In this document: one piece after another, positions 38,001 to 45,748 of the stretch
Layout of the letters: each line of letters begins with the position of its first letter
Numbering within the stretch: the first letter of the stretch is position 1
Notes under the pieces: model-generated
The model's database searches: none
The model's input: the letters and a program-made list of their open reading frames with translations, nothing else
What the model was told of the DNA's origin: nothing
Source: Oopsacas minuta
Lineage: Eukaryota; Porifera; Hexactinellida; Lyssacinosida; Leucopsacidae
Direction: 5' to 3'
Length of the DNA: 64,000 bases
Assembly: GCA_024704765.1 (NCBI GenBank)
Contig: JAKMXF010000033.1
Coordinates: 372,001-436,000, forward strand
Made by a program: the position numbers and the translations under genes

Positions 38001-41000
38001 TAACTGTACTTACGGTGAAGAAGATCGCAAGAGAAATTAATTCATTAATAGGACAGGATAGTAGATTAGGATTTTAGTAAATGTATTATTTTTGACAACT
38101 GCTAGATCCTGAAATATATACTCTGACTTCTCGTTATAGCATAGTGCTCAGGTTTCATTTCCTTATAACTTATAAGCGGTATTTCTTTGTAAACGGAGTG
38201 AAATTAATTACTTTCAAGCTATAGCTATAGGGGTAAAGAATCACTTCGTTATGACAGGAATTTATTGTATCTTTCTTATAGTACACTTATACCAGCATTT
38301 AGCATAAGGCAGTGGTTAAATACGTACGTATCAAGTTGCAAACACATTGCTATTATTACCTCGATAAGACATAGGCCATATAACATATCCACTCTAGTTC
38401 TATTAACTATATTTCTTGTGATAAATATTTCAGCCAGATAGTTAATGGCAAACGAAGAAAATAATTTCGAAATAGAGTTCAATGCTATTGAAGAAAAAAT
38501 CAATGCTGTAATTGATAAGATACATAAACTGGTCGATGAGAGAAAGGAGAGATTATTAAAAAGACTCAACGATTTGAAGATATCTTATGGGAGAAATTGC
38601 GAAGCAGAGAGTGCAATGAAACAACTGCAACAGTTCAGAGACGCGGGAGCAAACTTACTCACCAGTAATTTACTAGAAAATAGCAAAGTTATATCTCTAG
38701 AAGTTATCGACAAACAAATTGAGAGTTGGAAACAGAAACAAGCTTCTATGAAAATACACGCAAAACACGAGCTGAAGTGGAACGAATTTGAGGTAAAAAA
38801 TGCACTGAATGGAGTTGATCTAATCCTAACAGACCCTTGTTATTCAAAGAGAAACCTCCCCACTTATTCCACTTGCAAACAGGGCCATGAAGAAGGAGAT
38901 ATATCTGTTCCCTTCTATATAGCACTAGTTGAAGAGGAAAACGAGGTTTATATAGCTGATTCAGGAAACCATCGCATAGCTATCCATAATATGGAAGGAG
39001 AATTCCTTAGACAATTCAATAAAACACGTGTAGAGAGCCCAAGAGGAATAGCTGTTACAAACGAGGCTGTGTTTGTGACTGATAATATTCAGCATGCGTT
39101 GTACAAATTCAACCATGAGGGAGAAATATCTAGAAAGATAAAAAAGCAAGGAGAAGGGAGGGGGGCCTTCTTGAATCCATGCGCTGTAGCTTGTAAATAC
39201 TCCTATGTCTATGTGTGCGATTTCAATAATAATCGCATACAAATATTCGATGAGGATCTGAAATTAGATAGAATTATTGCGAACAAAGAGTTTGGATATC
39301 CATCAGATATATTATTCTCAAAAAAATACTTCTACGTTCTATCCACAGTCAATAATGCAATATTCCAATACACAAATGAAGAGCGACTAATAAGGACAAT
39401 TAGATTGATCGGACAGAGTGCCCCGATAAATGAAGCATACTTCTTCGCGAGGGACAAGCACAAGAACTTTTTAATAAGTGACAAGTACGCAGAGTGTATC
39501 AAGGTATTTTCTCGAGAGGGTAATTATAAAGAGACGCTAGGAGAAGGCAATACACATTACCCGAGGGGACTAGCTGTAACAGAGGATTGTAAGATTATAC
39601 ATGTCTGTGAGAACAAGGAAGGAGCATTCCAAATATATTGACAGTACATAGGATATTTAGTTTGAATATAGACTCAATAATTAGTAGAGCTATGTATTAT
39701 GTAGAATTTCTACAATTATTCGTGTGCGATTGTGGTTTGTGTATATTATAGTTTGTTTTTGTATTTCTTCAAATAATCTCAAATTACCCCCTAAGAAATT
39801 TTCAGTAACTTCCTTAGAATCTGAGTGCCATCCTCCCTCTAGCGTACCAATTGGGTGCATTTCCCATAATGAGCAGTGTATAGCTTGCATAGGTAACTGT
39901 GCAAACTCTTCAGGAATAGCTCTCAGAGATTTTAAGCTAGCTATCTCTTTATCTCCGAAATCTACATATAAAACCTCTGCGGAATCATGTGATGTGTCTG
40001 TGGATAATATCTACAAGAAATAAGATATTTATATATTAAAGTAGGATGGTGCAGTGCATGCCGGTTATAAGAACACATGCATTGCTACTTCAAAGGTGGT
40101 TCTTATACCGCCATCCATTTTATCAATTTATGTAAACTCTACTTTTGCTCTGTATAAGTTAGTATCATCTATATACAAGGAGATACAGAAATCCCCATCA
40201 TCGAAATGCTTGTATTCTGGAAAAGTTTGAATGTTGAGCAACCCGAGACGGTCTTGGAACTTCGTAAAGTTCATAGTATTTTCCTCTAACTATAGGCAAG
40301 ATCAAGATTATGAAAATGAATTGAATATCACTGATCAGTGAAGAGATAATATTAACCTGACAGTAGAAGCTCCCAGGATTTTCAAAGTATGATATACACA
40401 TCTTTATTCTAGGACAAGGCTTGATTCTGAGAGGTTTAAGAAAGTGCTTCGGGGCGCTACTATGCTTGCGTTTCTTAATATCCATGCCTATATATATATA
40501 TATATAAGTAAACTGTACTTTACTGAGAAATGTTTGTTTTATGATTAATTGTTTACCAATAACTCCTAGTTTGTTTATCATTTCCTGTCCAATTATCTCT
40601 ATACCATAGACCCGTCTCTCAACCGATTTAGGGACTGCTTTGAATTTGTTACCTAAAATTATCTAAATAAGCATTTTTTCAAATTTGTTACAAAGAATAT
40701 TTAACTTAATTCAATTAACTCACTTCCTTAAATGTCTCGCATTCATCTTCTGACCATCTCTGTGGAATATTCAAGTATATTTTACAAGTAATACTGAATG
40801 CTGGTATTGATATGAACTGTATAGGGAGATGTGTCATTTCATGAGCTTGTACTTTAATCTTATTACCATAGTCCACTAGATCTATAGTGAATCCTCTTTG
40901 TTCTTTATCTAGGACAACTGCTCTGTACCAGAGACGGTCTTCTGTGTTAAAAGCCATTATTGGCATTCCTATTGGGATATCATATCACTAGGTATTTGGT

Positions 41001-44000
41001 TATCGAATTGTTGAATTTTGTAGCAGTTCCCAACCTTTACACCCGTACTTTTTGTGAACCCCTTTCCACAGACTATAATATAAATTTTGAGATCCTGTGG
41101 ACCCCGGTTTGAGAACAGCTGGCTTATAGGTTGAATATCAAATGTATATATACCTAGTCTAATATCTCTAGTATTGAGTCTTGTAGCAGTTTCCCTAGCA
41201 ACACGCTGTAGGTCTCTAGTTATGTCAGATAGTACTGAATCAGTATTCGATAGTAACTATATAAACAGAGAATACGTTAATTACGTATCTTTGGGATATT
41301 TATGAAGTTAACAAACTTGACATTTGAAGTGGTTAGGTGACTCTGTATAAGTACATAGTACTTCTATTTTGTTGTTAAGTGGTAGACTACGCATTGGCAT
41401 AGCTACAGGGCTCAGGAGAGGAGAATTACTCATGGATCGGGGACTCAAGGGAGATAAGGGTGATTGAGATCTTAACTCGAGACTCTCAAGGATGTTAATT
41501 CCCCCAGCTAGTTTATCGACTAGTGAGATCAAGTAACGATCTAGAAAAGAAAGTATTTGGAGACATAACATAAATTTTGAGGAAGAGGACACTCTGACAT
41601 ACATTTTGGCAATTTTGAGCATATAAAACGGAATTATAGCTTTCGAGATAAGTCAATGCGTTACACCCCTAATTATGGGATAATAGTACTACAAATTTCG
41701 TACATATATTATTGAGACTATACGAATGTAGTGATTTACCTCTTGTATTCTCGTGTACAGTCATGTATAAAGCCTTCTGTGAAACTAATGCTCTGAATTC
41801 TTCCAGGTTATAAGCTCCCAACAGCTTAGTGCTGTGTAGACCACATTCAATAGCCATTGCAGGATGATGCATTGCGAAAGTAGGAATTATCTTCAAATCA
41901 TAAGGTAGGACCTGAATAGAAATGTACAGTCAACTCACGTTATATCGAAGCTATAGGGACCATATTTGTACAATTTAAGTCCTCGATACAAGCAGGAATT
42001 GACTGTAGCCAAGTTCTAAGGTTATTATATACCTCGTCTCTATTCCCATAGTCTATATAAAAGACCTGTACTTTATCGGCTGTACAGTGAGGTACACTCG
42101 TGACAACTGCACGTGCCCATGTGTTAGCTTCATAATAAGGAGTAGCACATAGAACTCCTTCAGTAGGACTCCTCAGCCATTGCTCATCTAGCTCTGTATC
42201 CGAGAACGATTCAGCTAGCCTGTAAGGAATACTATAAATAGCTGAAATAACAATCTGAATAAAACAGCTGACCTCTCTGTCAACCAATCAAGTTCTCTAG
42301 AATGTTTCGTAAGCTGAACATAGAATTTATTCCAATCTACAACACAAGTAATACACACAGCTTCTCCATCATCTACTTCTAGTGTAAGGCCATGAGGAGA
42401 CCTGTACATGCTTAGATAGTAGTTATTCTCTATAACACACATATCTGATAGAAGCTCTTCTAACGGTTCTCCCTTCCCAGGTATAAATACCTGTAGCCAG
42501 TGTACTGTTCCAATCCTATTCTTCACGCTCACTTCAAAATTCATTCTCGTATTTTCTCCCAGAGATAACAGCCTCTCTCTAACTTCTAGTCCCCAGCAAT
42601 TAGCCTTAATAGGTCTTAGATTGAGAGAGCAGATGAAGCATAGAGCAGTTTGTTCGGCTGCATCCGGGGTCATGCTGAACATCTGTTCATACGTTACCTA
42701 ACAAATAAGCTTCCTATAATGAGTAATTCAGTGTTACTTCAGTCATACAGTAGAATTCTGATAAGACGTACTACCAATCAAATACACTCGTGTTCGCCTA
42801 TTAGCAAGTTATTCAGGGACTTAGAGTCCATTCAGTACTGGGAATAATTATTCTATTAGCAAGTTCGCGCATTAGCGAGGGAAATTAGACTGTAATTAGT
42901 TTCCATTCATATAATACAATCCTTATTCGGATAGTACGTATGTAATAATTTTAGTTCCCAAATGGGTACGTCTTATCCAAGTTCTACTGCAGTTCTTATA
43001 CTGACATTAATCGTGTGCCCGAAGTCAATAAGATGGACTTGCGCTGTCTTGTCAGATGGCCGCACACAAGTTACTCTAGCACGATACTTCAACAGATCAG
43101 CTGGATTCTGTATTAAACAGTAAGCTCCCTCTCTTGTCAGTTTCTCTGAGAGAGGAGCCATTGACTTGAAGGGAGAAAGACGAGGAGAATTCATTATTTC
43201 TTGTAATTCTTGAAGCTTTTTAAGGTCAGTAGATGACCGGAAATATATCTCAGAAGGTGAGACTACGGTTGACATATGGCATGCTGACTACAGACATAAG
43301 CCAGTAATAACCACATATAAATAAGATAATTGCATTTTTATACCTGTAAGCAAGGTTCTAGCACATTGCATTTAACCAGAGGCGTTGCCATGCCATGTGA
43401 AATCAACAGCTCTCCTATAGAACTCTTACCACTCGGTTGTGTTAACAATATATAGTAACAGATAGAATCATAACTCCAGAGTAACTTCCCTTCTAACTCC
43501 TTCCCGAGGCTCAAGCGCCTTAGACTGTCGAGACCCTCTGAGCTGAGACAAGTTGCATTGGACAGGCAGCACTTTATTGCCTGTCTGGTGGGTTGTAGGG
43601 CGTGATTAGGCAGTGCTGTCACACGGGAGAGAGGTACACTCTCATATGATCCATAATCCACATGGAATACACGGACATTATTGCTCTGTAAGCTCACTAC
43701 TTCTGATCTGCATAGTGAAGCTCTTGCACTATACAAATTGGACCTAAATTTGCTATACGTATATACAGTAGTTCTTATCCAACAAATTATCCGATTCAAT
43801 TGTCAGAATATACTATTAATAGTTTTGGAATTGTATTCAGTGTAACCTCCACAAACGGGCCTGTGGAATGGAGAGCGATTTCCTAGACCCAGATAAATGG
43901 ATCTTTACAAACGAAGAATTTGGAAGAAACGGTAAACGGGATAGCATTTTTCGGCGTCCCAGGCAACCCATTTGTGGAAGTTCTACTGTAATTGGTTGAG

Positions 44001-44268
44001 AAATACTGTATTATATTGCAATGCTTTTAACTTACGTTGAGTAAGATAGGATAATCTCTCCTAGTCTGGGAGTATACTTCCTCCAGGGAGGTCTTGTCAC
44101 CTCCCTCTCCAGACGAGAGTACATTTCATCAAGTTTATAAGCATCAGCTGTCTCCAACAGCTGGATATAAAAACAACCACTAGAATGTACCTCCTTAACA
44201 CAAACTTGTTGTATCACATCTAGTACTACTCTACAGCGATCTAGGAAGTTGTGTCTACCTCTCGACAT
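18274..44268 (-). CDS. Giant multi-Tudor-domain protein, 27 exons, about 21 Tudor domains
   Basis: Exons in transcript order: 44268-44036, 43743-43344, 43287-43006, 42697-42273, 42219-42033, 41911-41740, 41540-41317, 41256-41154, 40968-40724, 40662-40557, 40487-40357, 40289-40143, 40010-39788, 37216-37032, 36710-36473, 36276-35980, 34898-34623, 34227-34016, 33553-33289, 30911-30733, 30312-30111, 29991-29753, 29268-29033, 28713-28468, 28411-28099, 27714-27414, 26093-18274. They total 13,887 bases, exactly 4,628 codons plus stop; every phase matches. Each Tudor shows the WYRA / VxxxDYGN / QAxxC pattern, ten before and eleven inside the last exon, within extended-Tudor spacing. Extended Tudors bind symmetrically dimethylated arginine, for example on Piwi proteins, and scaffold germ granules; that role is inferred. 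No nuclease, RNA-binding or MYND domain was seen. The start is the ATG at 44268. Splitting into two genes is possible but unsupported: junctions stay in frame throughout. Confidence 0.88.
24560..25380 (-). repeat. Coding minisatellite: R/G/D-rich low-complexity tract
   Basis: Between the first and second Tudor domains of the last exon lie about 25 degenerate units of [20 protein letters not shown] or RSDREGGFGR type, 10-11 residues (30-33 bases) each. They are rich in Gly-Arg and Arg-Gly pairs, potential arginine-methylation sites. The unit array also creates long false ORFs in other frames on both strands. Confidence 0.9.
26094..27413 (-). other. Tudor gene intron 26
   Basis: This 1.3-kb intron runs from donor GTAAGT (27413) to acceptor TTCTACTAG (26094). 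No coding or repeat content was recognised. Confidence 0.6.
29563..29695. mobile_element. Pogo-like MITE, family A (Tudor intron 22)
   Basis: Degraded copy: GTCAACTCTCGAAGCACAAA, then GATAATTACTTCGATAT, ACTTTGACGGTTTGAG and ATATAACGAGAG. Confidence 0.6.
30565..30710. mobile_element. Pogo-like MITE, family A (Tudor intron 20)
   Basis: Degraded copy with CCGTTATGTCGAAGTTCAAG, CTTTGACTGTTTGGAACCAT and a terminal GACAAGAGTTGACT. Confidence 0.6.
31061..31494. mobile_element. hAT-like MITE interrupted by a second element
   Basis: The left end CAGCGGTTCTTAACCTGGGG and the right end GGGTGAAAAAGGTTGGCAAC match the uninterrupted copy at 33677-33822. In between, the shared interior (GGTCCACAGGATCTC...CAAAATTGG) is split by the insertion at 31123-31421. 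It lies in Tudor intron 19, upstream of the nested NHL gene. Confidence 0.75.
31123..31421. mobile_element. Pogo-like MITE, family B (CCATAATCCG ends), nested insertion
   Basis: 299 bases with inverted ends CAGTGGAACCTCCATAATCC and GGATTATGGAGTTCGCACTG. It was inserted at a TA dinucleotide inside the hAT-like element. No ORF. Confidence 0.8.
31660..32871 (+). CDS. Coiled-coil / NHL-repeat protein 1, nested in Tudor intron 19
   Basis: Intronless, 403 residues from the ATG at 31660 (the ORF is open further upstream but only from a TTG). The N-terminal 125 residues are helical and coiled-coil-like, as in the middle of TRIM proteins, with no RING or B-box. From about 145 onward, repeated units such as [35 protein letters not shown] and [22 protein letters not shown] are NHL repeats of a six-bladed propeller. 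NHL propellers bind RNA or protein; without RING, no ligase activity is predicted. A paralogue lies at 38445-39641, nested the same way in another intron of the same host gene. Confidence 0.85.
   Translation: MAARNVRYEDQLVGIHGDFNTQVDRMRREILELFQYLHAHLDDRKDVLLWELNQMITTQERNKDAEQAIKQLEATMESILLTISSNLLREKKEYYSDTIARDIAEYKEQIQGMQEVDTMHPIYDKFKFDEAINSIHLSAAKIEYKAEPKKFRDRGHLKRPRGLAISDNIIFIADRFNFVKAFSMDGQYMQNLCVGKNHLHNPWGVAVYDDVIFVTDAGQKQISKFMRSGELVKKSGWKGQKEGEFVNPRGLFADQQAVYVCDQGNNRIQRLTHDLAFISIITNIQLKSPVDVFVRKRQIIVFPLNENKVLIFNMEGEMIKTVQLDAEPVIKESYFFTVNRWDHIIISLRPEGCIKTFSQDGQLIHEVGRGHAIDCYGVSITASGEGIVCVANGCDNGSIQIYN
32969..33151. mobile_element. Pogo-like MITE, family C (CCTCCACA ends)
   Basis: Ends AGTATAACCTACACAACCGG and CTGTGGAGGTTACACTG. 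Shares the internal TCGGCGTC...GGCACCC motif with 43838-43988. It sits just downstream of the nested NHL gene. Confidence 0.75.
33677..33822. mobile_element. hAT-like MITE, uninterrupted copy (Tudor intron 18)
   Basis: 146 bases from CAGCGGTTCCCAACCT to GTGAAAAAGGTTGGGAAGCG. Best reference copy of this family in the window. Confidence 0.78.
34414..34460. repeat. Perfect 12-base palindrome with 23-base loop (Tudor intron 17)
   Basis: AATCTGAGGTCT at 34414-34425 pairs with AGACCTCAGATT at 34449-34460; imperfect pairing continues outward. It could be a remnant of a foldback element. Confidence 0.7.
36335..36403. mobile_element. Family C MITE fragment (Tudor intron 15)
   Basis: Right-end fragment with ATTCGGCGTTCCTGACACCC and TGTAGGCTACCCTG, related to 32969-33151. 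Confidence 0.6.
36789..36936. mobile_element. Pogo-like MITE, family A, inverted (Tudor intron 14)
   Basis: Ends CAGTCAACCCCCGCTATCGA and CGATATAACTGGAGTTGACTG. The interior reads as the reverse complement of the other family A copies (AAATTGTACAAATATGG). Confidence 0.75.
37247..37393. mobile_element. Pogo-like MITE, family D (GATAAGACGTAC ends), degraded
   Basis: The left end AGTAGAACTCAGATAAGACG and interior TTCGGA...AATCGGATAGTACGTAC match 42748-42989. The right end is diverged. Confidence 0.55.
37414..38040 (+). CDS. Secreted lipocalin-like protein, nested in Tudor intron 13
   Basis: Intronless, 208 residues. Residues 1-20 are a signal peptide ([20 protein letters not shown]). [13 protein letters not shown] at about 43-55 fits the lipocalin G-x-W first conserved region with Trp replaced by Tyr. 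Spaced cysteines and strands such as FTIICVG and WVIEYQC suit a beta barrel of apolipoprotein D/lipocalin size. Potential N-glycosylation sites occur (NFS, NFT, NLT, NIT, NDT, NCT). Lipocalins carry small hydrophobic ligands; the ligand here is unknown. The family call rests on weak similarity. Confidence 0.55.
   Translation: MRLASLIILNIIIVLSSIVGAEHCPKQEDIRSDFVKNNFSVTKFQGIYYEAMYHDSTQPRFCKCERANKKFLPDSNMIYDNFTIICVGKEYPEALMFNLTKENGIFVGWVNITAIKRIRIPDTVVDVGVNIDGEYEWVIEYQCIEEFDIIIFEAINFYTRARFPTNDTKMIMMNSAKKYGILEHIKEGELITNDQTNCTYGEEDRKRN
38445..39641 (+). CDS. Coiled-coil / NHL-repeat protein 2, nested in Tudor intron 13
   Basis: Intronless, 398 residues, ATG at 38445. The N-terminal 110 residues are charged and helical ([22 protein letters not shown]). 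NHL repeats follow from about 150: [54 protein letters not shown] and [18 protein letters not shown]. There is no RING or B-box. It is clearly a paralogue of 31660-32871 by domain order, length and motifs such as YVCDxxNNRIQ, but diverged over the coiled coil. Both copies lie antisense within the same host gene, so a local duplication is likely. Confidence 0.85.
   Translation: MANEENNFEIEFNAIEEKINAVIDKIHKLVDERKERLLKRLNDLKISYGRNCEAESAMKQLQQFRDAGANLLTSNLLENSKVISLEVIDKQIESWKQKQASMKIHAKHELKWNEFEVKNALNGVDLILTDPCYSKRNLPTYSTCKQGHEEGDISVPFYIALVEEENEVYIADSGNHRIAIHNMEGEFLRQFNKTRVESPRGIAVTNEAVFVTDNIQHALYKFNHEGEISRKIKKQGEGRGAFLNPCAVACKYSYVYVCDFNNNRIQIFDEDLKLDRIIANKEFGYPSDILFSKKYFYVLSTVNNAIFQYTNEERLIRTIRLIGQSAPINEAYFFARDKHKNFLISDKYAECIKVFSREGNYKETLGEGNTHYPRGLAVTEDCKIIHVCENKEGAFQIY
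40051..40125. mobile_element. Family E MITE fragment (Tudor intron 12)
   Basis: Inverted motifs CCGGTTATAAGAACACATGC and GGTGGTTCTTATACCGCC. Related to the intact copy at 44304-44445. Confidence 0.6.
41022..41121. mobile_element. hAT-like MITE, rearranged (Tudor intron 8)
   Basis: AGCAGTTCCCAACCTTTACA, then TTTTGAGATCCTGTGGACCC and a terminal GAGAACAGCTG. Family interior present in inverse order relative to 33677. Confidence 0.6.
41927..42005. mobile_element. Pogo-like MITE, family A, short form with TA duplication (Tudor intron 5)
   Basis: 79 bases from CAGTCAACTCACGTTATATC to AGCAGGAATTGACTG, flanked by TA on both sides. Internally deleted relative to the 145-base copies. It occupies most of a 121-base intron. 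Confidence 0.8.
42748..42989. mobile_element. Pogo-like MITE, family D (Tudor intron 3)
   Basis: 242 bases with ends CAGTAGAATTCTGATAAGAC and GTCTTATCCAAGTTCTACTG. It makes up about four-fifths of the 308-base intron. Confidence 0.8.
43838..43988. mobile_element. Pogo-like MITE, family C (Tudor intron 1)
   Basis: 151 bases from CAGTGTAACCTCCACAAACG to TTTGTGGAAGTTCTACTG. TA follows the right end. Confidence 0.8.
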
Positions 44269-44303
44269 TGCATACTATTTATTAGTACATAATAATAATA
44301 ATA

Positions 44304-44445
44304 CAGTAGATGTTGGTTATAAGAATATATCGGATAAAAGCACTTTCCTCTGGAAAACGATTCTCATATATTCCTGTATATTTATGTCGCTTATAAGAAC
44401 ATGTATTGTTACTCCCATGGGTGTTCTTATAACCAGTATACACTG
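44304..44445. mobile_element. Pogo-like MITE, family E (GGTTATAAGAA ends), TA duplication
   Basis: 142 bases from CAGTAGATGTTGGTTATAAG to TTATAACCAGTATACACTG, with TA on both sides. It lies only 36 bases upstream of the Tudor ATG, so within its promoter or leader. Confidence 0.8.
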
Positions 44446-44555
44446 TAATAAAAATTATCAAAAGCTAGAAAATATACTAAAATCACAAAATATAAACGCA
44501 AACTCTATCCATAAATAAATATTCAATAATTCTCGCATAATTCCCGTGTATATTT

Positions 44556-45254
44556 CTAATCCCGTTTAATCCTATGTCTCTTCTTAACAAAGGCATGGTA
44601 GTAGAAGTTCCCAAACAGTAGAATCATTGAGAGAGGATATAAAACACTATATACACAGAATCCATGATACATATAGCCTGGAATAGAGAATGTTAGACAG
44701 ATAACGAACTGAACTAGTTGTAAATGAGTGATGACTCTCTTCCATGAGTTATCCACCTTCTTAACAACAGAAATAGCGTAGTATGAATACATCCAAATAT
44801 GTACGAAAGAATTCATGAATATAACTATACTCATCGGTTTCCATGGAGACAGAGAATACGAATAGTCACCTAACAATACCATTGTAGAGTGATGGAAAAT
44901 ATGTAAGAAACTCATTTGATGGAGGTTATGACGTAGCACCATAAATACGGTGTCTAACAGCTCCAATATTTTGCTGAGGAAATACAAATAGTATATTTGT
45001 TTCAATAATCCTCTCACTTCGACCAATTCGAACACAGATCCTTCCGTTAAGAACTCTTTGAATCCGATTACAGTACATACTATGCTGATCAACACGCATA
45101 CTATGTTGTAGATCACTAGGGTCCATTTTAGATGTATTTTAGGTACCAGACGTACCCATATTAGCGATACCGGTAGGATTAGTAGATAGCCAGCGAATAT
45201 AGGGAAAGATGATAGATTGTAGAAATTCTTTAAAACACGGAGTTGAGTATCCAT
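44556..45254 (-). CDS. ELO-family very-long-chain fatty acid elongase
   Basis: Intronless, 232 residues, multi-pass ER membrane protein that would catalyse the condensing step (acyl-CoA plus malonyl-CoA) of fatty-acid elongation. Diagnostic motifs: YFLSKILELLDTVFMVLR at about 93-110, then QMSFLHIFHHSTM with the HxxHH active-site box, then MNSFVHIWMYSYYA. Five to seven hydrophobic segments are present. The basic end KKRHRIKRD resembles a dilysine-type ER-retrieval tail. It is shorter than typical ELOVLs (265-300), mostly at the N-terminus. The subfamily (ELOVL1/4/7 versus 3/6) was not resolved; HIFHH departs from the common HVYHH and HWYHH versions. Confidence 0.9.
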   Translation of the reverse strand: MDTQLRVLKNFYNLSSFPIFAGYLLILPVSLIWVRLVPKIHLKWTLVIYNIVCVLISIVCTVIGFKEFLTEGSVFELVEVRGLLKQIYYLYFLSKILELLDTVFMVLRHNLHQMSFLHIFHHSTMVLLGDYSYSLSPWKPMSIVIFMNSFVHIWMYSYYAISVVKKVDNSWKRVITHLQLVQFVICLTFSIPGYMYHGFCVYSVLYPLSMILLFGNFYYHAFVKKRHRIKRD

Positions 45255-45748
45255 GCTATAATTATATGGATTAATACAATAATGCCATATGTGTAGGTAT
45301 ATTTTTTAATAATTTCGTGTTACAGGCGCGCCAATATTTTACACTAATTAAATATGATTAGTTCTTGACGGCGGTTAAGATAGGCGCCTAACAATTAGAG
45401 TTAAATTCATGGCTGAGCAGCAGAAGTATATAAAGATATATATGTCACATGGCTACATAGTACTATTGACGATTATTGTATATTCTAACACTACTAGTTG
45501 CGCTTAACCTAGAACGGTGTCTCAATTAGAGCAAATACAGTAATGTTCTTATGAATGAACGACCTTTCTACTATAGAACCTCCTAAGCTTAAGCTCTCTG
45601 GAATGCATTTATCGCCAGTTAGAAACTAATAAAATCAATAACTGTAATGTCTATTAAATAATGTGATTCTATTGCGGAGTAGTTACACATAACTCACACT
45701 AAACAGCAAATAATGAATGTATGTGTTCGCAGCTAGAATTGTAATATA
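45255..45748. other. Intergenic, MCM7 3' end to elongase start
   Basis: This gap should contain the elongase promoter. It includes GGCGCGCCAAT at about 45327, where an inverted CCAAT overlaps a GC-rich palindrome, unusual in this AT-rich background. No gene is visible. Confidence 0.5.
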
